The translations under genes were made by a program, and so were the position numbers. 64,000 nucleotides of DNA from Longimicrobium sp. Its GTDB lineage: Bacteria; Gemmatimonadota; Gemmatimonadetes; Longimicrobiales; Longimicrobiaceae. Location: positions 38,684-102,683 of the forward strand of contig NZ_DATIND010000037.1 of NCBI RefSeq assembly GCF_035474595.1, in the 5' to 3' direction. Below the pieces are notes generated by a model. The model did no database searches and was not told the origin of the DNA. It saw only the letters and a program-made list of their open reading frames with translations. This document shows, in pieces, positions 42,372 through 51,189 of this stretch (within the stretch, counting starts at the first letter, position 1; the number at the start of each line of letters is the position of its first letter).

Positions 42372-42389
42372 CACCGGAGCTGTGCGAAC

Positions 42390-45104
42390 GTGGCCGAGGC
42401 GCTGCCGTCCACCTACGACCCGAAAGAGAACGAAGCTTCCCTCTACCGCCGGTGGGAGGAGGCCGGGTATTTCCATGCCGACGAGCAGTCCGGCCGCCCC
42501 GCGTACGTCATCCCCATCCCCCCGCCCAACGTCACGGCGCCCCTGCACATGGGGCACGGGCTGAACAACACCATCCAGGACGCGCTGGTCCGCTGGCGCC
42601 GCATGCAGGGGATGGAGGCGCTCTGGATCCCCGGCAGCGACCACGCCGGCATCGCCACGCAGAACGTGGTGGAGCGGGTGATCGCCAGGGAGGGGAAGAC
42701 CCGCGACGACCTGGGCCGCGAGGCGTTCGTGGGCCGCGTGTGGGACTTCGTGCACGAGACCGGCGGGCGCATCTACGACCAGCTGCGCGCCATCGGCAGC
42801 TCGCTGGACTGGCCGCGCGCGCGCTTCACGCTGGACGAGGGGCTGTCGCGCGCCGTGCGCGAGGTGTTCGTCCGCCTGTACGAGAAGGACCTGGTCTACC
42901 GCGGCCACCGCATCATCAACTGGTGCCCGCGCTGCCTCACCGCGCTCAGCGACGAGGAGGCCGAGCCGAAGGAGACGCAGGGGAAGCTCTGGCATCTCCG
43001 CTATCCCCTCGCCGCCGACGCTCCGGCGGACGGTCTGCCGCGCCTTCCCGACGGGCGCGCCTACATCGTCGTCGCCACCACGCGGCCGGAGACGATGCTG
43101 GGCGACACCTGCGTCGCCGTGCATCCCACGGACGAGCGGTACGCCCGGCTGGTGGGCGCGGAGATCGACCTTCCGCTCACCGGCCGCCGCATTCCCATCG
43201 TGGCCGACGAGTACGTGGACCCGGAGTTCGGCTCGGGCGCGGTGAAGATCACCCCGGCGCACGACCCCAACGACTTCGAGGTGGCCCAGCGCGTGGGCGC
43301 GCCCGCGCTGGACGTGATGACGCCCGACGCGGAGATGAGTGACGCCGCGCCCGAGGCCTTCCGCGGGATGGACCGCTTCGAGGCGCGCCGCGCCGTGGTC
43401 GCGGCGTTCGCGGAGCTGGGGTTGCTGGAGAAGACGGAGGAGCACACCCACGCCGTGCCCCACTGCTACCGCTGCGACACCGTGGTGGAGCCGCGGCTCA
43501 GCGACCAGTGGTTCGTGCGCATGGCGCCGCTGGCCGGGCCCGCGCTGCAGGCGTGGCGCGACGGCAAGGTGCGCTTCCACCCCGAGCGCTTCGGCAAGAC
43601 GTACGAGAACTGGCTGACGGGGATCCGCGACTGGTGCATCTCGCGCCAGCTCTGGTGGGGGCACCGCATCCCCGTCTGGTACTGCCAGTCGCCCGGCTGC
43701 GCGGAGACCATCGTGGCCCGCGAGGACCCCGACGCGTGCCCCCGGTGCGGCGGCGCAGTGCGGCAGGACGACGACGTGCTGGACACCTGGTTCAGCTCGT
43801 GGCTCTGGCCGTTCTCCACCCTCGGCTGGCCGGAACGGACGCCGGACCTGGCGCGCTTCTACCCGAACTCGACGCTGGTCTCGGGGCAGGACATCCTCTT
43901 CTTCTGGATCGCCCGCATGATCATGGCGGGGATCGAGTTCATGGGCGAGGTGCCGTTCCGCGACGTGTACCTGACCGGGATGGTGCGCGACCACCTGGGC
44001 CGGAAGATGTCGAAGTCGCTGGGGAACGGGATCGACCCCATCGAGGTGGTGGACCGCTTCGGCGCCGACGCGCTGCGCTACACCGTGATCACCGGTGCCG
44101 GGCCGGGGATGGACCAGTACCTGAACTACCAGGACCTGGAGCTGGCCTTCGGCCCCGGCCGCAACTTCGCCAACAAGCTGTGGAACGCCGGCCGCTTCGC
44201 GCTGATGACGCTGGGCGACGCCGAGCGCGTCCCCGTCGACGAGGTGGCGGACTCGCTGGAGCTGGCCGACCGCTGGATCCTCTCGCGCCTGTCGACCGCG
44301 ACGCGCGAGGTGACGGGGGCGATGGAGCGCTTCCGCTTCCAGGACGCCGGGCAGCGCGCCTACGACTTCTTCTGGGGCGACCTGGCCGACTGGTACCTGG
44401 AGATGGCCAAGCCGCGCCTGTACGGCGACGCGGGCGACGCCAGCCGCCGCGCCGCGCAGGCCGTGCTGGCCGAAGTGCTGGACCGGGCGATGCGGCTGCT
44501 GCACCCCATCATGCCCTTCATCACCGAGGTCGTCTGGCAGCGCCTGCCGCACGCCGTGGTCGAGGCGCCGTCGCTGATGGTGGCGAGCTGGCCCGAGCCA
44601 GTGGAGGCGTGGGACGACGCCGCGGCCGAATCCGCCTTCGCCGAGCTGCAGGAGGTCGTCGTCGAAGTGCGGCGGATGCGGCAGGAGTACGGGATCCAGC
44701 CCGGCGTGCGCGTCCCGCTCCGCGCCGTGCCCGCGAACGACGCGGTGCGCGCGACGCTGGAGGCCGGCCGCCGCGCGCTGCTGGACCTGGCCCGCGTGGA
44801 CGACCTGGCCTTCGGCGCCGCGAACGGCGGCGTGGGCGCCAGCGCGGTGCTGCCTTCGGGGACGGAGCTCTTCCTCCCGCTGGAGGGGGTGATCGACCTG
44901 GACCGCGAGCGCCAGCGCCTGCGCGACGAGGCCGCGCGTATCGACGGGTTCGCGGCGGGGACGGAGAAGAAGCTGGCCAACGAGGGGTTCGTGGCGAAGG
45001 CGCCGGCCGAGGTGGTGGAGCGCGAGCGCGAGAAGCTGGCGGGCTACCGCGAGCAGCTGGAGAAGCTGCGCGGCAAGCTGTCGGCGCTGGAGGGCGTGCA
45101 GTGA
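42390..45104 (+). CDS. valS: valine--tRNA ligase
   Basis: 904 residues from GTG 42390 (GGAG 11 nt before). Class I signatures: PPNVTAPLHMGHGLNNTIQD with H53-M-G-H56 and GRKMSKSLGNGIDPIEV with KMSKS at 539. The editing domain (GDTCVAVHPTDERYARLV), tRNA-binding domain, and the C-terminal coiled coil (DRERQRLRDEAARIDGFAAG, EKKLANEGFVAKAPAEVVER) are all present. Charges tRNA-Val in the cytoplasm. The stop overlaps the next gene (GTGA). Confidence 0.98.
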   Translation: MAEALPSTYDPKENEASLYRRWEEAGYFHADEQSGRPAYVIPIPPPNVTAPLHMGHGLNNTIQDALVRWRRMQGMEALWIPGSDHAGIATQNVVERVIAREGKTRDDLGREAFVGRVWDFVHETGGRIYDQLRAIGSSLDWPRARFTLDEGLSRAVREVFVRLYEKDLVYRGHRIINWCPRCLTALSDEEAEPKETQGKLWHLRYPLAADAPADGLPRLPDGRAYIVVATTRPETMLGDTCVAVHPTDERYARLVGAEIDLPLTGRRIPIVADEYVDPEFGSGAVKITPAHDPNDFEVAQRVGAPALDVMTPDAEMSDAAPEAFRGMDRFEARRAVVAAFAELGLLEKTEEHTHAVPHCYRCDTVVEPRLSDQWFVRMAPLAGPALQAWRDGKVRFHPERFGKTYENWLTGIRDWCISRQLWWGHRIPVWYCQSPGCAETIVAREDPDACPRCGGAVRQDDDVLDTWFSSWLWPFSTLGWPERTPDLARFYPNSTLVSGQDILFFWIARMIMAGIEFMGEVPFRDVYLTGMVRDHLGRKMSKSLGNGIDPIEVVDRFGADALRYTVITGAGPGMDQYLNYQDLELAFGPGRNFANKLWNAGRFALMTLGDAERVPVDEVADSLELADRWILSRLSTATREVTGAMERFRFQDAGQRAYDFFWGDLADWYLEMAKPRLYGDAGDASRRAAQAVLAEVLDRAMRLLHPIMPFITEVVWQRLPHAVVEAPSLMVASWPEPVEAWDDAAAESAFAELQEVVVEVRRMRQEYGIQPGVRVPLRAVPANDAVRATLEAGRRALLDLARVDDLAFGAANGGVGASAVLPSGTELFLPLEGVIDLDRERQRLRDEAARIDGFAAGTEKKLANEGFVAKAPAEVVEREREKLAGYREQLEKLRGKLSALEGVQ

Positions 45105-46399
45105 CGCGGTCCCTGGCCGCGAAGCTGGCGGCCGCGGCGGCGATCGCCGCGGCCGGGGCCTGCGCGCACATCGAGGCGCCCCCGGGCGGCGTCGCCGACA
45201 CCGAGCCGCCGGTGCTGGAGACCACGCGCCCCGACACCTTCGCCCGCATGCGCTCGTACCTGGGCCCCGTCGTCTTCGTGTACGACGAGGGCCTCTCCGC
45301 GCGCGGCGTGGACACGCTGGTGACGGTGAGCCCGCGCACCAGCAGCGTGGCCGTCGGCAAGAGCGGCCACAACGTGAGCGTGGAGCTGCGGCGCGGCTGG
45401 GAGCCCAACCGCGTCTACCAGGTGACGGTGCATCCCGGCCTCACCGACCTCTTCGGCAACACCACCAGGACGCCGTCCACGCTGGTCTTTTCCACCGGGC
45501 CGGAGATCATCCCCACGGTGGCCACGGGGCAGGTGGTGCTGCGGACCACGCTGGAGGCGGCGCGCGGGGCGCGGGTGGAGGTGATCCACCAGCCCGACTC
45601 CACGCTGTACGAGACGCGGCCCGACAGCGCCGGGCGGTGGACGCTGATGTACCTTCCCGAGGGCGACTACCAGGTCCGCGCCTACAACGACACCAACCAC
45701 GACCAGGCGCTGCAGCCCTACGAGGCGCGCGATACCACCACCATCCGCGTCACCCGCGCCGACACGGCGAAGTCGCGCCGCCTGGCGCTGCTGGCTCCGG
45801 ACAGCACCGCGCCCAAGGCGGGCACGGCGGCGGGCGCGGAAGACGTGATCGAGATCCGCTTCGACGACTTCCTGGACCCCGCGCAGCCGCTGGCGCCCGC
45901 GCAGGTGACGGTGACCGGCCCGAACGGCGCCGTCGCCGTGCGCGAGGTGCGGGTGGGCGCCTTCCCGTCGGACAGCGCCCCGGCCGACACCGGCGCCGCG
46001 GCCCGCCGCGACACCGGCCGTGCCGCCGCCGCGCGCCGCGACACCACGCCGCCCGCCCGTCCCCGGCCCACGGAGCCGGTTCCGTCGCAGTCGCTGTTCG
46101 TGCGCACGGCCAGCGCCCTGGCGCCCGATGCGCAGTACACGGTGACGGTGACCGGCGTCCGCAACCTGGTGGGCCTGGCCGGCGGCGGCGAGGTGCAGCT
46201 CCGCACCGCGCGCGCCGCGCCGCCCGCGCCGCCCGCCGCACCCGCCACGCCCGCCGACAGCGTGCGTGCCCGGGGCGACACGGCCGCGGCGCGAACTCCC
46301 GCGGCGCGCCCGGCCGCACCGCCACCGGCTCCGCCCGCGCCGCCGCGCCCGCAGACGTCGCCCGCGCCGGTGGCCGTGCCGCCGCGCGAGCGGCGCTGA
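45101..46399 (+). CDS. Ig-like (Big_5-type) domain lipoprotein
   Basis: 432 residues from GTG 45101, overlapping the valS stop. Lipoprotein signal LAAAAAIAAAGACAHIEAPP with Cys at about 21. An Ig-like domain follows: DTEPPVLETTRPDTFARMRS, then VFVYDEGLSARGVDTLVTVS, VYQVTVHPGLTDLFGNTTRT. A second beta-rich segment has EVIHQPDSTLYETRPDSAGR and YLPEGDYQVRAYNDTNHDQA. The last 120 residues are Pro/Ala-rich. The Big_5 plus carboxypeptidase-regulatory-like arrangement is common in Bacteroidota and Gemmatimonadota. Function unknown; location outer or inner membrane. Confidence 0.8.
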   Translation: MTRSLAAKLAAAAAIAAAGACAHIEAPPGGVADTEPPVLETTRPDTFARMRSYLGPVVFVYDEGLSARGVDTLVTVSPRTSSVAVGKSGHNVSVELRRGWEPNRVYQVTVHPGLTDLFGNTTRTPSTLVFSTGPEIIPTVATGQVVLRTTLEAARGARVEVIHQPDSTLYETRPDSAGRWTLMYLPEGDYQVRAYNDTNHDQALQPYEARDTTTIRVTRADTAKSRRLALLAPDSTAPKAGTAAGAEDVIEIRFDDFLDPAQPLAPAQVTVTGPNGAVAVREVRVGAFPSDSAPADTGAAARRDTGRAAAARRDTTPPARPRPTEPVPSQSLFVRTASALAPDAQYTVTVTGVRNLVGLAGGGEVQLRTARAAPPAPPAAPATPADSVRARGDTAAARTPAARPAAPPPAPPAPPRPQTSPAPVAVPPRERR

Positions 46400-46453
46400 A
46401 CACAACGAAATCAACCGAGAACCGGTTCTCTTCCCTTGACCGAAACCCCTCCC

Positions 46454-47245
46454 ATGTCCGAAAGCGCACCGCTGGCGGGTCTCCTCGCCGGAAAGAAGGG
46501 CCTGATCGTCGGCGTGGCCAACCGCAACTCCATCGCCTGGGCCTGCGCCCGCCCGCTGGCCGCGGCGGGAATGCAGCTCGCCTTCACCTACCAGGGCGAG
46601 GTGATGCGCGACCGCGTGGTGAAGACCACCGCCGAGATGGGCGAGGTGCCCCTCTTCGACCTCGACGTCACGCAGGACGACCAGATCGACCGGCTCCACG
46701 AAGGCGTGGAGCAGCTCTTCGGCGGGCGGCTGGACTTCCTGCTGCACTCGGTGGCGTACGCTCCCGCCACGGCCATGGCCAACGCGTTCATCGAGACGCA
46801 GCGCGCCGACTGGGCCACCGCCATGGACATCAGCGCCTACTCGCTGGTCGCCCTGTCGCGCCGCTTCGCGCCGATGATGGAGGGTGGCGGCAGCATCGTC
46901 ACCATGAGCTACTACGGCTCGCAGAAGGCGGTGCCCGGGTACAACGTGATGGGCGTGGCCAAGGCGGCGCTGGAGGCGTCGGTGCGCTATCTCGCCGTGG
47001 ACCTGGGCCCGCGCGGGGTGCGGGTGAACGCGGTGAGCGCGGGCGCCGTGAACACGCTGGCGGCGCGCGGCGTGGCGCACTTCCGCGACCTGATGAAGAT
47101 CACCGGCGAGCGCGCGCCGCTGAAGCGCACCATCGAGCCCGAGGAGGTGGGCCGCGCGACGCTCTTCCTGGCCTCGGACCTCTCCAGCGGCATCACCGGC
47201 GAGACGATGTACGTGGACGCGGGGTTCAACATCACGGCGGGATAG
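46454..47245 (+). CDS. fabI: enoyl-[acyl-carrier-protein] reductase (NADH), FabI
   Basis: 263 residues from ATG 46454 (an upstream TTG at 46436 is also open). GLIVGVANRNSIAWACARPL is the FabI cofactor loop; SVAYAP and MSYYGSQKAVPGYNVMGVAK give the Y163-x6-K170 catalytic pair, specific to FabI rather than classical SDRs. The end is ITGETMYVDAGFNITAG. Last step of fatty-acid elongation; target of triclosan in other bacteria. A terminator follows. Confidence 0.97.
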   Translation: MSESAPLAGLLAGKKGLIVGVANRNSIAWACARPLAAAGMQLAFTYQGEVMRDRVVKTTAEMGEVPLFDLDVTQDDQIDRLHEGVEQLFGGRLDFLLHSVAYAPATAMANAFIETQRADWATAMDISAYSLVALSRRFAPMMEGGGSIVTMSYYGSQKAVPGYNVMGVAKAALEASVRYLAVDLGPRGVRVNAVSAGAVNTLAARGVAHFRDLMKITGERAPLKRTIEPEEVGRATLFLASDLSSGITGETMYVDAGFNITAG

Positions 47246-47266
47246 GGAACAGGGGACAGGGAACAG

Positions 47267-47306
47267 GGAAAGAGGGCGAGACATCAAGCTGTCTCGCCCT
47301 CTTTCC
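47267..47306 (+). terminator. terminator-like hairpin after fabI
   Basis: GGAAAGAGGGCGAGACA pairs with TGTCTCGCCCTCTTTCC (17 bp, 6-nt loop), 22 bp after the stop. The stem ends in T-rich sequence. Confidence 0.7.
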
Positions 47307-47362
47307 GATGCCACGCTCGTACCCGATCCCGACGTTGAGTCGATGCTTCCACACTGCCCCCA

Positions 47363-47482
47363 CCCGACGTCATCCTGAGGCCGGCCACACGGTCGTTCAC
47401 GACTGCACAACAGGCGGCAGGCCGAAGGATCCCTAGCCGCGGCAGCACGTGACTCGACGAGACGCACTGACCGGGGGTTGGG
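47363..47482 (+). repeat. ATACCGGA-family element, copy 4 (variant, left part missing)
   Basis: CCCGACGTCATCCTGAGGCC through GGCAGGCCGAAGGATCC to GCAGCACGTGACTCGACGAG. Like copy 3. It abuts copy 5 in opposite orientation. Confidence 0.8.
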
Positions 47483-47634
47483 CGATCGATCGTGCAATCA
47501 GGAAGCGGACGTGCGACCTCGCTTATAGATCCTTCGGCCTGCAACCGCTCGTGCGGGGCAACATCGGTGTGGCCGGCCTCACGATGACGTCTCTCTGTGC
47601 GTTTGTAATGCACGGGTGATTGCCAGATCCCCCT
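47483..47634 (-). repeat. ATACCGGA-family element, copy 5 (reverse)
   Basis: On the minus strand it reads ATCTGGCAATCACCCGTGCA, TTACAAACGCACAGAGAGAC, GTCATCGTGAGGCCGGCCAC, GAGCGGTTGCAGGCCGAAGG. Its outer end touches the gmhB start. Together with copy 4 it forms an inverted pair filling the gap 47307-47634; no gene is present. Confidence 0.85.
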
Positions 47635-48201
47635 ATGACTCTTTCGCCTGATCGGGTTTTGCCGATGGCCGATGCCGCTCGGCGCGCGGTGTTCGTGGAC
47701 CGCGACGGGACGCTGATCGAGGACCGCCACTACCTGGCGGACCCCGCCGGCGTCGCGCTCCTTCCCGGCGCGGCGGAGGCGGTGCGGCGGCTGAACGAGG
47801 CGGGATGGCTCGTCGTGCTCGTCACCAACCAGTCCGGCATCGGGCGGGGGATGTTCGGGGAGGATGACTACGCCGCCGTCCACCGCCGCCTGGTCGAGCT
47901 GCTCGCGGCGGAGGGCGCGCGGCTGGATGCCGAGTACCACTGCCCGCTCGCCCCCGGCGATCCCGATCCCCACCACCTCCGCAAGCCCGGCGCGGGGATG
48001 TACCTCCGCGCCGCCGACGAGCACGGCATCGGCCTCGCGCGCTCCTGGCTCGTCGGCGACCGCGTGCGCGACGTGGCCGCGGCGCGCGAGTTGGGCGCCT
48101 CCGCCCTCCTCGTCCGCAGCCCGCAGACGGAGGTCGACGAGGCGGAGCGGCTGGGCATCCCCATCCTCCCGTCGCTCCTCGACATCATCCCGCGTCTCTG
48201 A
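47635..48201 (+). CDS. gmhB: D-glycero-D-manno-heptose-1,7-bisphosphate 7-phosphatase-like HAD hydrolase
   Basis: 188 residues from ATG 47635; ATG 47665 (10 codons later) is equally possible, and neither has a clear ribosome binding site. HAD motif I AVFVDRDGTLIEDRHYLADP, motif II LVTNQSGIGRGMFGEDDYAA, zinc/lid region YHCPLAPGDPDPHHLRKPGA, then SWLVGDRVRDVAAARELGAS. The pattern is that of GmhB, which removes the 7-phosphate in ADP-heptose synthesis for lipopolysaccharide. Two of the usual four zinc-loop Cys are replaced (only one C is seen). A histidinol-phosphatase role is the alternative. Confidence 0.85.
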   Translation: MTLSPDRVLPMADAARRAVFVDRDGTLIEDRHYLADPAGVALLPGAAEAVRRLNEAGWLVVLVTNQSGIGRGMFGEDDYAAVHRRLVELLAAEGARLDAEYHCPLAPGDPDPHHLRKPGAGMYLRAADEHGIGLARSWLVGDRVRDVAAARELGASALLVRSPQTEVDEAERLGIPILPSLLDIIPRL

Positions 48202-48210
48202 CATCGCTGG

Positions 48211-48286
48211 ATCTCACGCGGAGACGCGGAGACGCAGAGAACTCACCGCGTGATGAGTTCTCCGCGACTCCGCGTCTCCGCGTGAG
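48211..48286. repeat. CTCACGCGGAG hairpin repeat, copy 4
   Basis: ATCTCACGCGGAGACGCGGA at the left and TCCGCGTCTCCGCGTGAG at the right, with a GAGAACTCA/TGAGTTCTC inner stem. Lies between convergent gmhB and porin genes. Confidence 0.85.
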
Positions 48287-48374
48287 GCAAAAGCGGAGCG
48301 GGAACCCACCCGGGATCCCCGCTCCGCTCACCCATCTCCCTCTCCCTGCCGTACTGCCCACGCTTCGGCGGCGA

Positions 48375-49778
48375 TCAGAAGGCGACCGTGCCCTCGAAGA
48401 TGAAGCCGTTGAACTTGCCGCCGTTGAAGATGCTGGTGTCGGCGTAGCCGGTGTACTTCTGCGTCACGTACTCGCCCTTCAGCAGGATGTTGTCGGTGAT
48501 GTACCAGCCGGCGCTCGCCTGCCAGCGGTCGGCGCCCACGTCGCCGCCCAGCGGAGTGGTGGGCGTGGCGACGGCCAGCGGCCCGCGCACCGTGTTGTAC
48601 CGCGCGGCCACGAACAGCGGCTCGCCGGGGAGGAAGCGGTAGGTGGCGTCGACCGCGTACTGCTTCCAGGTGCGGTTCTCCGTCTCGGTCCTGGCACGGC
48701 CGTGCGCCTGCTCGATCTGCCCGAACAGCTCCAGCCCGTTGAACTTCACGAAGGGGTTGATGACCCACGAGGTGAGCGCGTAGTTCATCCCCGGGTTCAG
48801 CATCCCCGAGCGCAGCGTGGCGTTCTCGGTGCTCGTCGGCGCGGCGTTCTCCATCACGAAGTAGTAGCGCGAGCCGGCGCGGTCACCGCTGAACAGGTTC
48901 TGCTCGGTCGAATGCGGGTTGGTGTACACCGAGCCCGTCAGGCGCAGGCGCAGCTCCGGGGTCAGCTGCCGGTCGAAGCCCAGCTTGCCCAGGAACGAGG
49001 GGGTGCGGTGCCGCGGGTCCGTCACCGACGGGTGCAGCTGGCCGGCCGTGATGCCGCCCATGGCCAGGAAGCCGTTGCTGCGCACGTACACCTCGGCGCC
49101 CGCCTCGGTGGTGAAGGGGTCCATGATCAGGTTGCCGACGAACGGGTTGTAGACCGCGTTGCCGTTGTCGGTGCGGCGGAAGTGGCTGTCGCCGTAGTTC
49201 AGCTCCATCTCGCCCACCCGCAGCGTGGTGTACTTCATGATGCCGTTCAGCAGCGGCACGTCGACCGGCGAGCTGTCGATCAGGATGAAGCCGTCCTTCA
49301 CCCACGTCTCGCTGTGGTGGCGGCTCGACAGGTAGCTCGTCATGTGCACGCTGATGCCGCGGGCGAGCTGGGCCGTGAGGTACAGGTTGGCCACCGCGTT
49401 GTTGAACCCGGGGCCGATCTCGACCAGCGCGTTCTGGTCCACGCCGCCGACCACCTTCGGCCCGGCGGTGTTGCTGTGGCCGATGGTCTGGAACTGCTGC
49501 GTGAACGCCGCGCCCAGCAGGAGCTTGAAGCCGTCGTAGGGAACGCCGTCGTTCTTGGGCGCCTCGAACATGTTCAGGCCGCGCTTGTCGGTGGGCCGGT
49601 AGTTCTGGATGGGGATCTGCTGCGCGCCGGCGAAGAAGGTCTGCGCGGCCTCGACCTTGGCCGAGTCGCTGGGGACGGGCTGCGTGCCGCCGCCCGGGGT
49701 GTCGTTCTGCGCCGCAACCGGTGCGGCCGCCAGGGCGGCCAGCAGGGCCGGGAGCAGCACACGAGTCGTGGTTCTCAT
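48375..49778 (-). CDS. outer-membrane beta-barrel porin-like protein
   Basis: 467 residues. Signal peptide LLPALLAALAAAPVAAQ (about 8-24). Alternating beta strands follow (LYLTAQLARGISVHMTSYLS, LRVGEMELNYGDSHFRRTDN, LGFDRQLTPELRLRLTGSVY) and the last residue is Phe (FEGTVAF), as in outer-membrane barrels. GDSHFRRTDNGNAVYNPFVG resembles phosphate-selective and DUF-type porins, but no specific substrate can be named. Monocistronic, followed on the minus strand by a hairpin repeat. Confidence 0.85.
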   Translation of the reverse strand: MRTTTRVLLPALLAALAAAPVAAQNDTPGGGTQPVPSDSAKVEAAQTFFAGAQQIPIQNYRPTDKRGLNMFEAPKNDGVPYDGFKLLLGAAFTQQFQTIGHSNTAGPKVVGGVDQNALVEIGPGFNNAVANLYLTAQLARGISVHMTSYLSSRHHSETWVKDGFILIDSSPVDVPLLNGIMKYTTLRVGEMELNYGDSHFRRTDNGNAVYNPFVGNLIMDPFTTEAGAEVYVRSNGFLAMGGITAGQLHPSVTDPRHRTPSFLGKLGFDRQLTPELRLRLTGSVYTNPHSTEQNLFSGDRAGSRYYFVMENAAPTSTENATLRSGMLNPGMNYALTSWVINPFVKFNGLELFGQIEQAHGRARTETENRTWKQYAVDATYRFLPGEPLFVAARYNTVRGPLAVATPTTPLGGDVGADRWQASAGWYITDNILLKGEYVTQKYTGYADTSIFNGGKFNGFIFEGTVAF

Positions 49779-49880
49779 CGTTCCGTCTCCACTCAGGAGC
49801 CTCGGGTCTCGGCGGGGGCGCGGAGGTGCGCCCCCGGGACTTCATCGCGGCGGTAGGGACCGCCGCCCGGATTCACTCGT

Positions 49881-50453
49881 TCAGGGCTTCAGCACCACGT
49901 CGAACCCGACCGTGGCGGCGGGGGCCACCTTCATCGTGCCCAGCATCAGCGAGGGCGGGCGAACGCCCCACTCGGTCATGGTGATGCGCTTGCTGCCGCG
50001 CACGCGCACCTGGCCGTTTTCGCGCGCCACCGTGGCGTTGATCGTCACCGGCCGCTCCTGCCCGGCGATGGAGAGCGTGCCCGCCATCTCGGCGGTGCCG
50101 GCGTCGGCGCCGGTGGCGTTCACCTTCACCGAGGTGGCGCGGAAGCGGATCTCGGGGGCCTCGGCGGCCTTCAGGGCGTTGCGCATGTGGCCGTTCATGG
50201 TGTTGTTGCGGCAGTCGAGCGTGGCCACCGGCACCGTCACCGAGGCGCTGCCCACGTTCGCCAGCTGCGCCAGGTCGGTGGTGCTGGCGGCGGCGCTGCC
50301 GACCGCGTGCGTGGACTCGCAGTGCCAGGAGCGGGTGGTGGAGGTCCCGTCCACCCACACGCGGCTGCCGGGCTGCATGGACAGGGGAGCCAGCGAGGCC
50401 GCCGCGAGGACGGGCACCACCAGCATCGATCCCAGCACAAGGCTCTTGCGCAT
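49881..50453 (-). CDS. YceI-family periplasmic protein
   Basis: 190 residues from the ATG at 50453, which has GGAAGGAGA upstream; the open frame extends further but without a signal peptide. Signal: SLVLGSMLVVPVLAAASLA. Domain: VWVDGTSTTRSWHCESTHAV, then VPVATLDCRNNTMNGHMRNA, LKAAEAPEIRFRATSV, and GTLSIAGQERPVTINATVA. YceI lipocalin-like barrels bind isoprenoid lipids. Two Cys flank the pocket. Lies 103 bp from the porin gene, same strand. Confidence 0.9.
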   Translation of the reverse strand: MRKSLVLGSMLVVPVLAAASLAPLSMQPGSRVWVDGTSTTRSWHCESTHAVGSAAASTTDLAQLANVGSASVTVPVATLDCRNNTMNGHMRNALKAAEAPEIRFRATSVKVNATGADAGTAEMAGTLSIAGQERPVTINATVARENGQVRVRGSKRITMTEWGVRPPSLMLGTMKVAPAATVGFDVVLKP

Positions 50454-51189
50454 CTCTCGGTCTCCTTCCGGGTTCCACCTTCCGCGGGGCCACCGCGGCC
50501 CTCGCTCCAACTGGTGACAAGTCTAGTCCCCCGCCGGGCGCCCACCTGTCGGCGTGCAACCGCACCGCGTGCGGGGCGAACGGCCCGACCTCGTGTGGTG
50601 CGCGGGACTACCCGCCGGGCGCGCGGGGAAGGGAATGGAGACGAGGGTGCGGGGGATTTCCCTACGGGCGGGTGAGGGACGGACGGAGTGCGGGAGTGCG
50701 GGAGTGCGGGAGTGCGGGAGTGCGGGGGGATTGGTGAGCCGCGCGTCATCTTCGCTCATCTGGCGGCGGTGCTCGCCGATGGGCCCTCTCCCCGCGCCCT
50801 TAGAGCGCTCGCCCTCTCCCGTTCCGGGCGAGGGGGGCATTCCTGCGTCCTGCAACCTCTGGTAACACGGATGCTTACGTGTGCCGGTGATGCGTGATGG
50901 CTACCTCTCCCGGTACGGGAGAGGTGGCGAGCCTAGGCGAGCCGGAGAGGGCGCGGCGCCAGGGAGACGCGCCGATGGCCTGGCTCGCACGGAGAAGTCC
51001 GCGAAGGCGGACTGCGTGCCCTTGTAGCCGCGACGCCGCGACTTCAGTCGCATTTTCGCGAATCTTCTCCCATCGATATCAAAAACCAGCGGAGCCACCG
51101 GAGCTGTTCTCCGTTGACTCCGTTGACCCGTATGACACCTGCTGTTAATCAGTCGCCCGATCCCCGACGCACTCACGCACTCCCGCACT
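50454..51189. repeat. 736-bp gap: octamer arrays in inverted orientation around a MITE-like element
   Basis: From left: GTGCGGGA octamers at 50687-50728, a MITE-like element at 50782-50955 with palindromes at 50811 and 50902 (TACCTCTCCCGG/TACGGGAGAGGT), part of the GCCTCGC family at 51026-51060 (CGCGACTTCAGTCGC), and reverse octamers at 51166-51189 that end at the stop of the DUF3108 gene. No gene is seen. Confidence 0.8.

Noticed and set aside
42231..42389. T-box riboswitch upstream of valS
   Set aside because: No AGGGTGG.ACCGCG-like consensus and no stem I pattern; only the terminator hairpin is supported.
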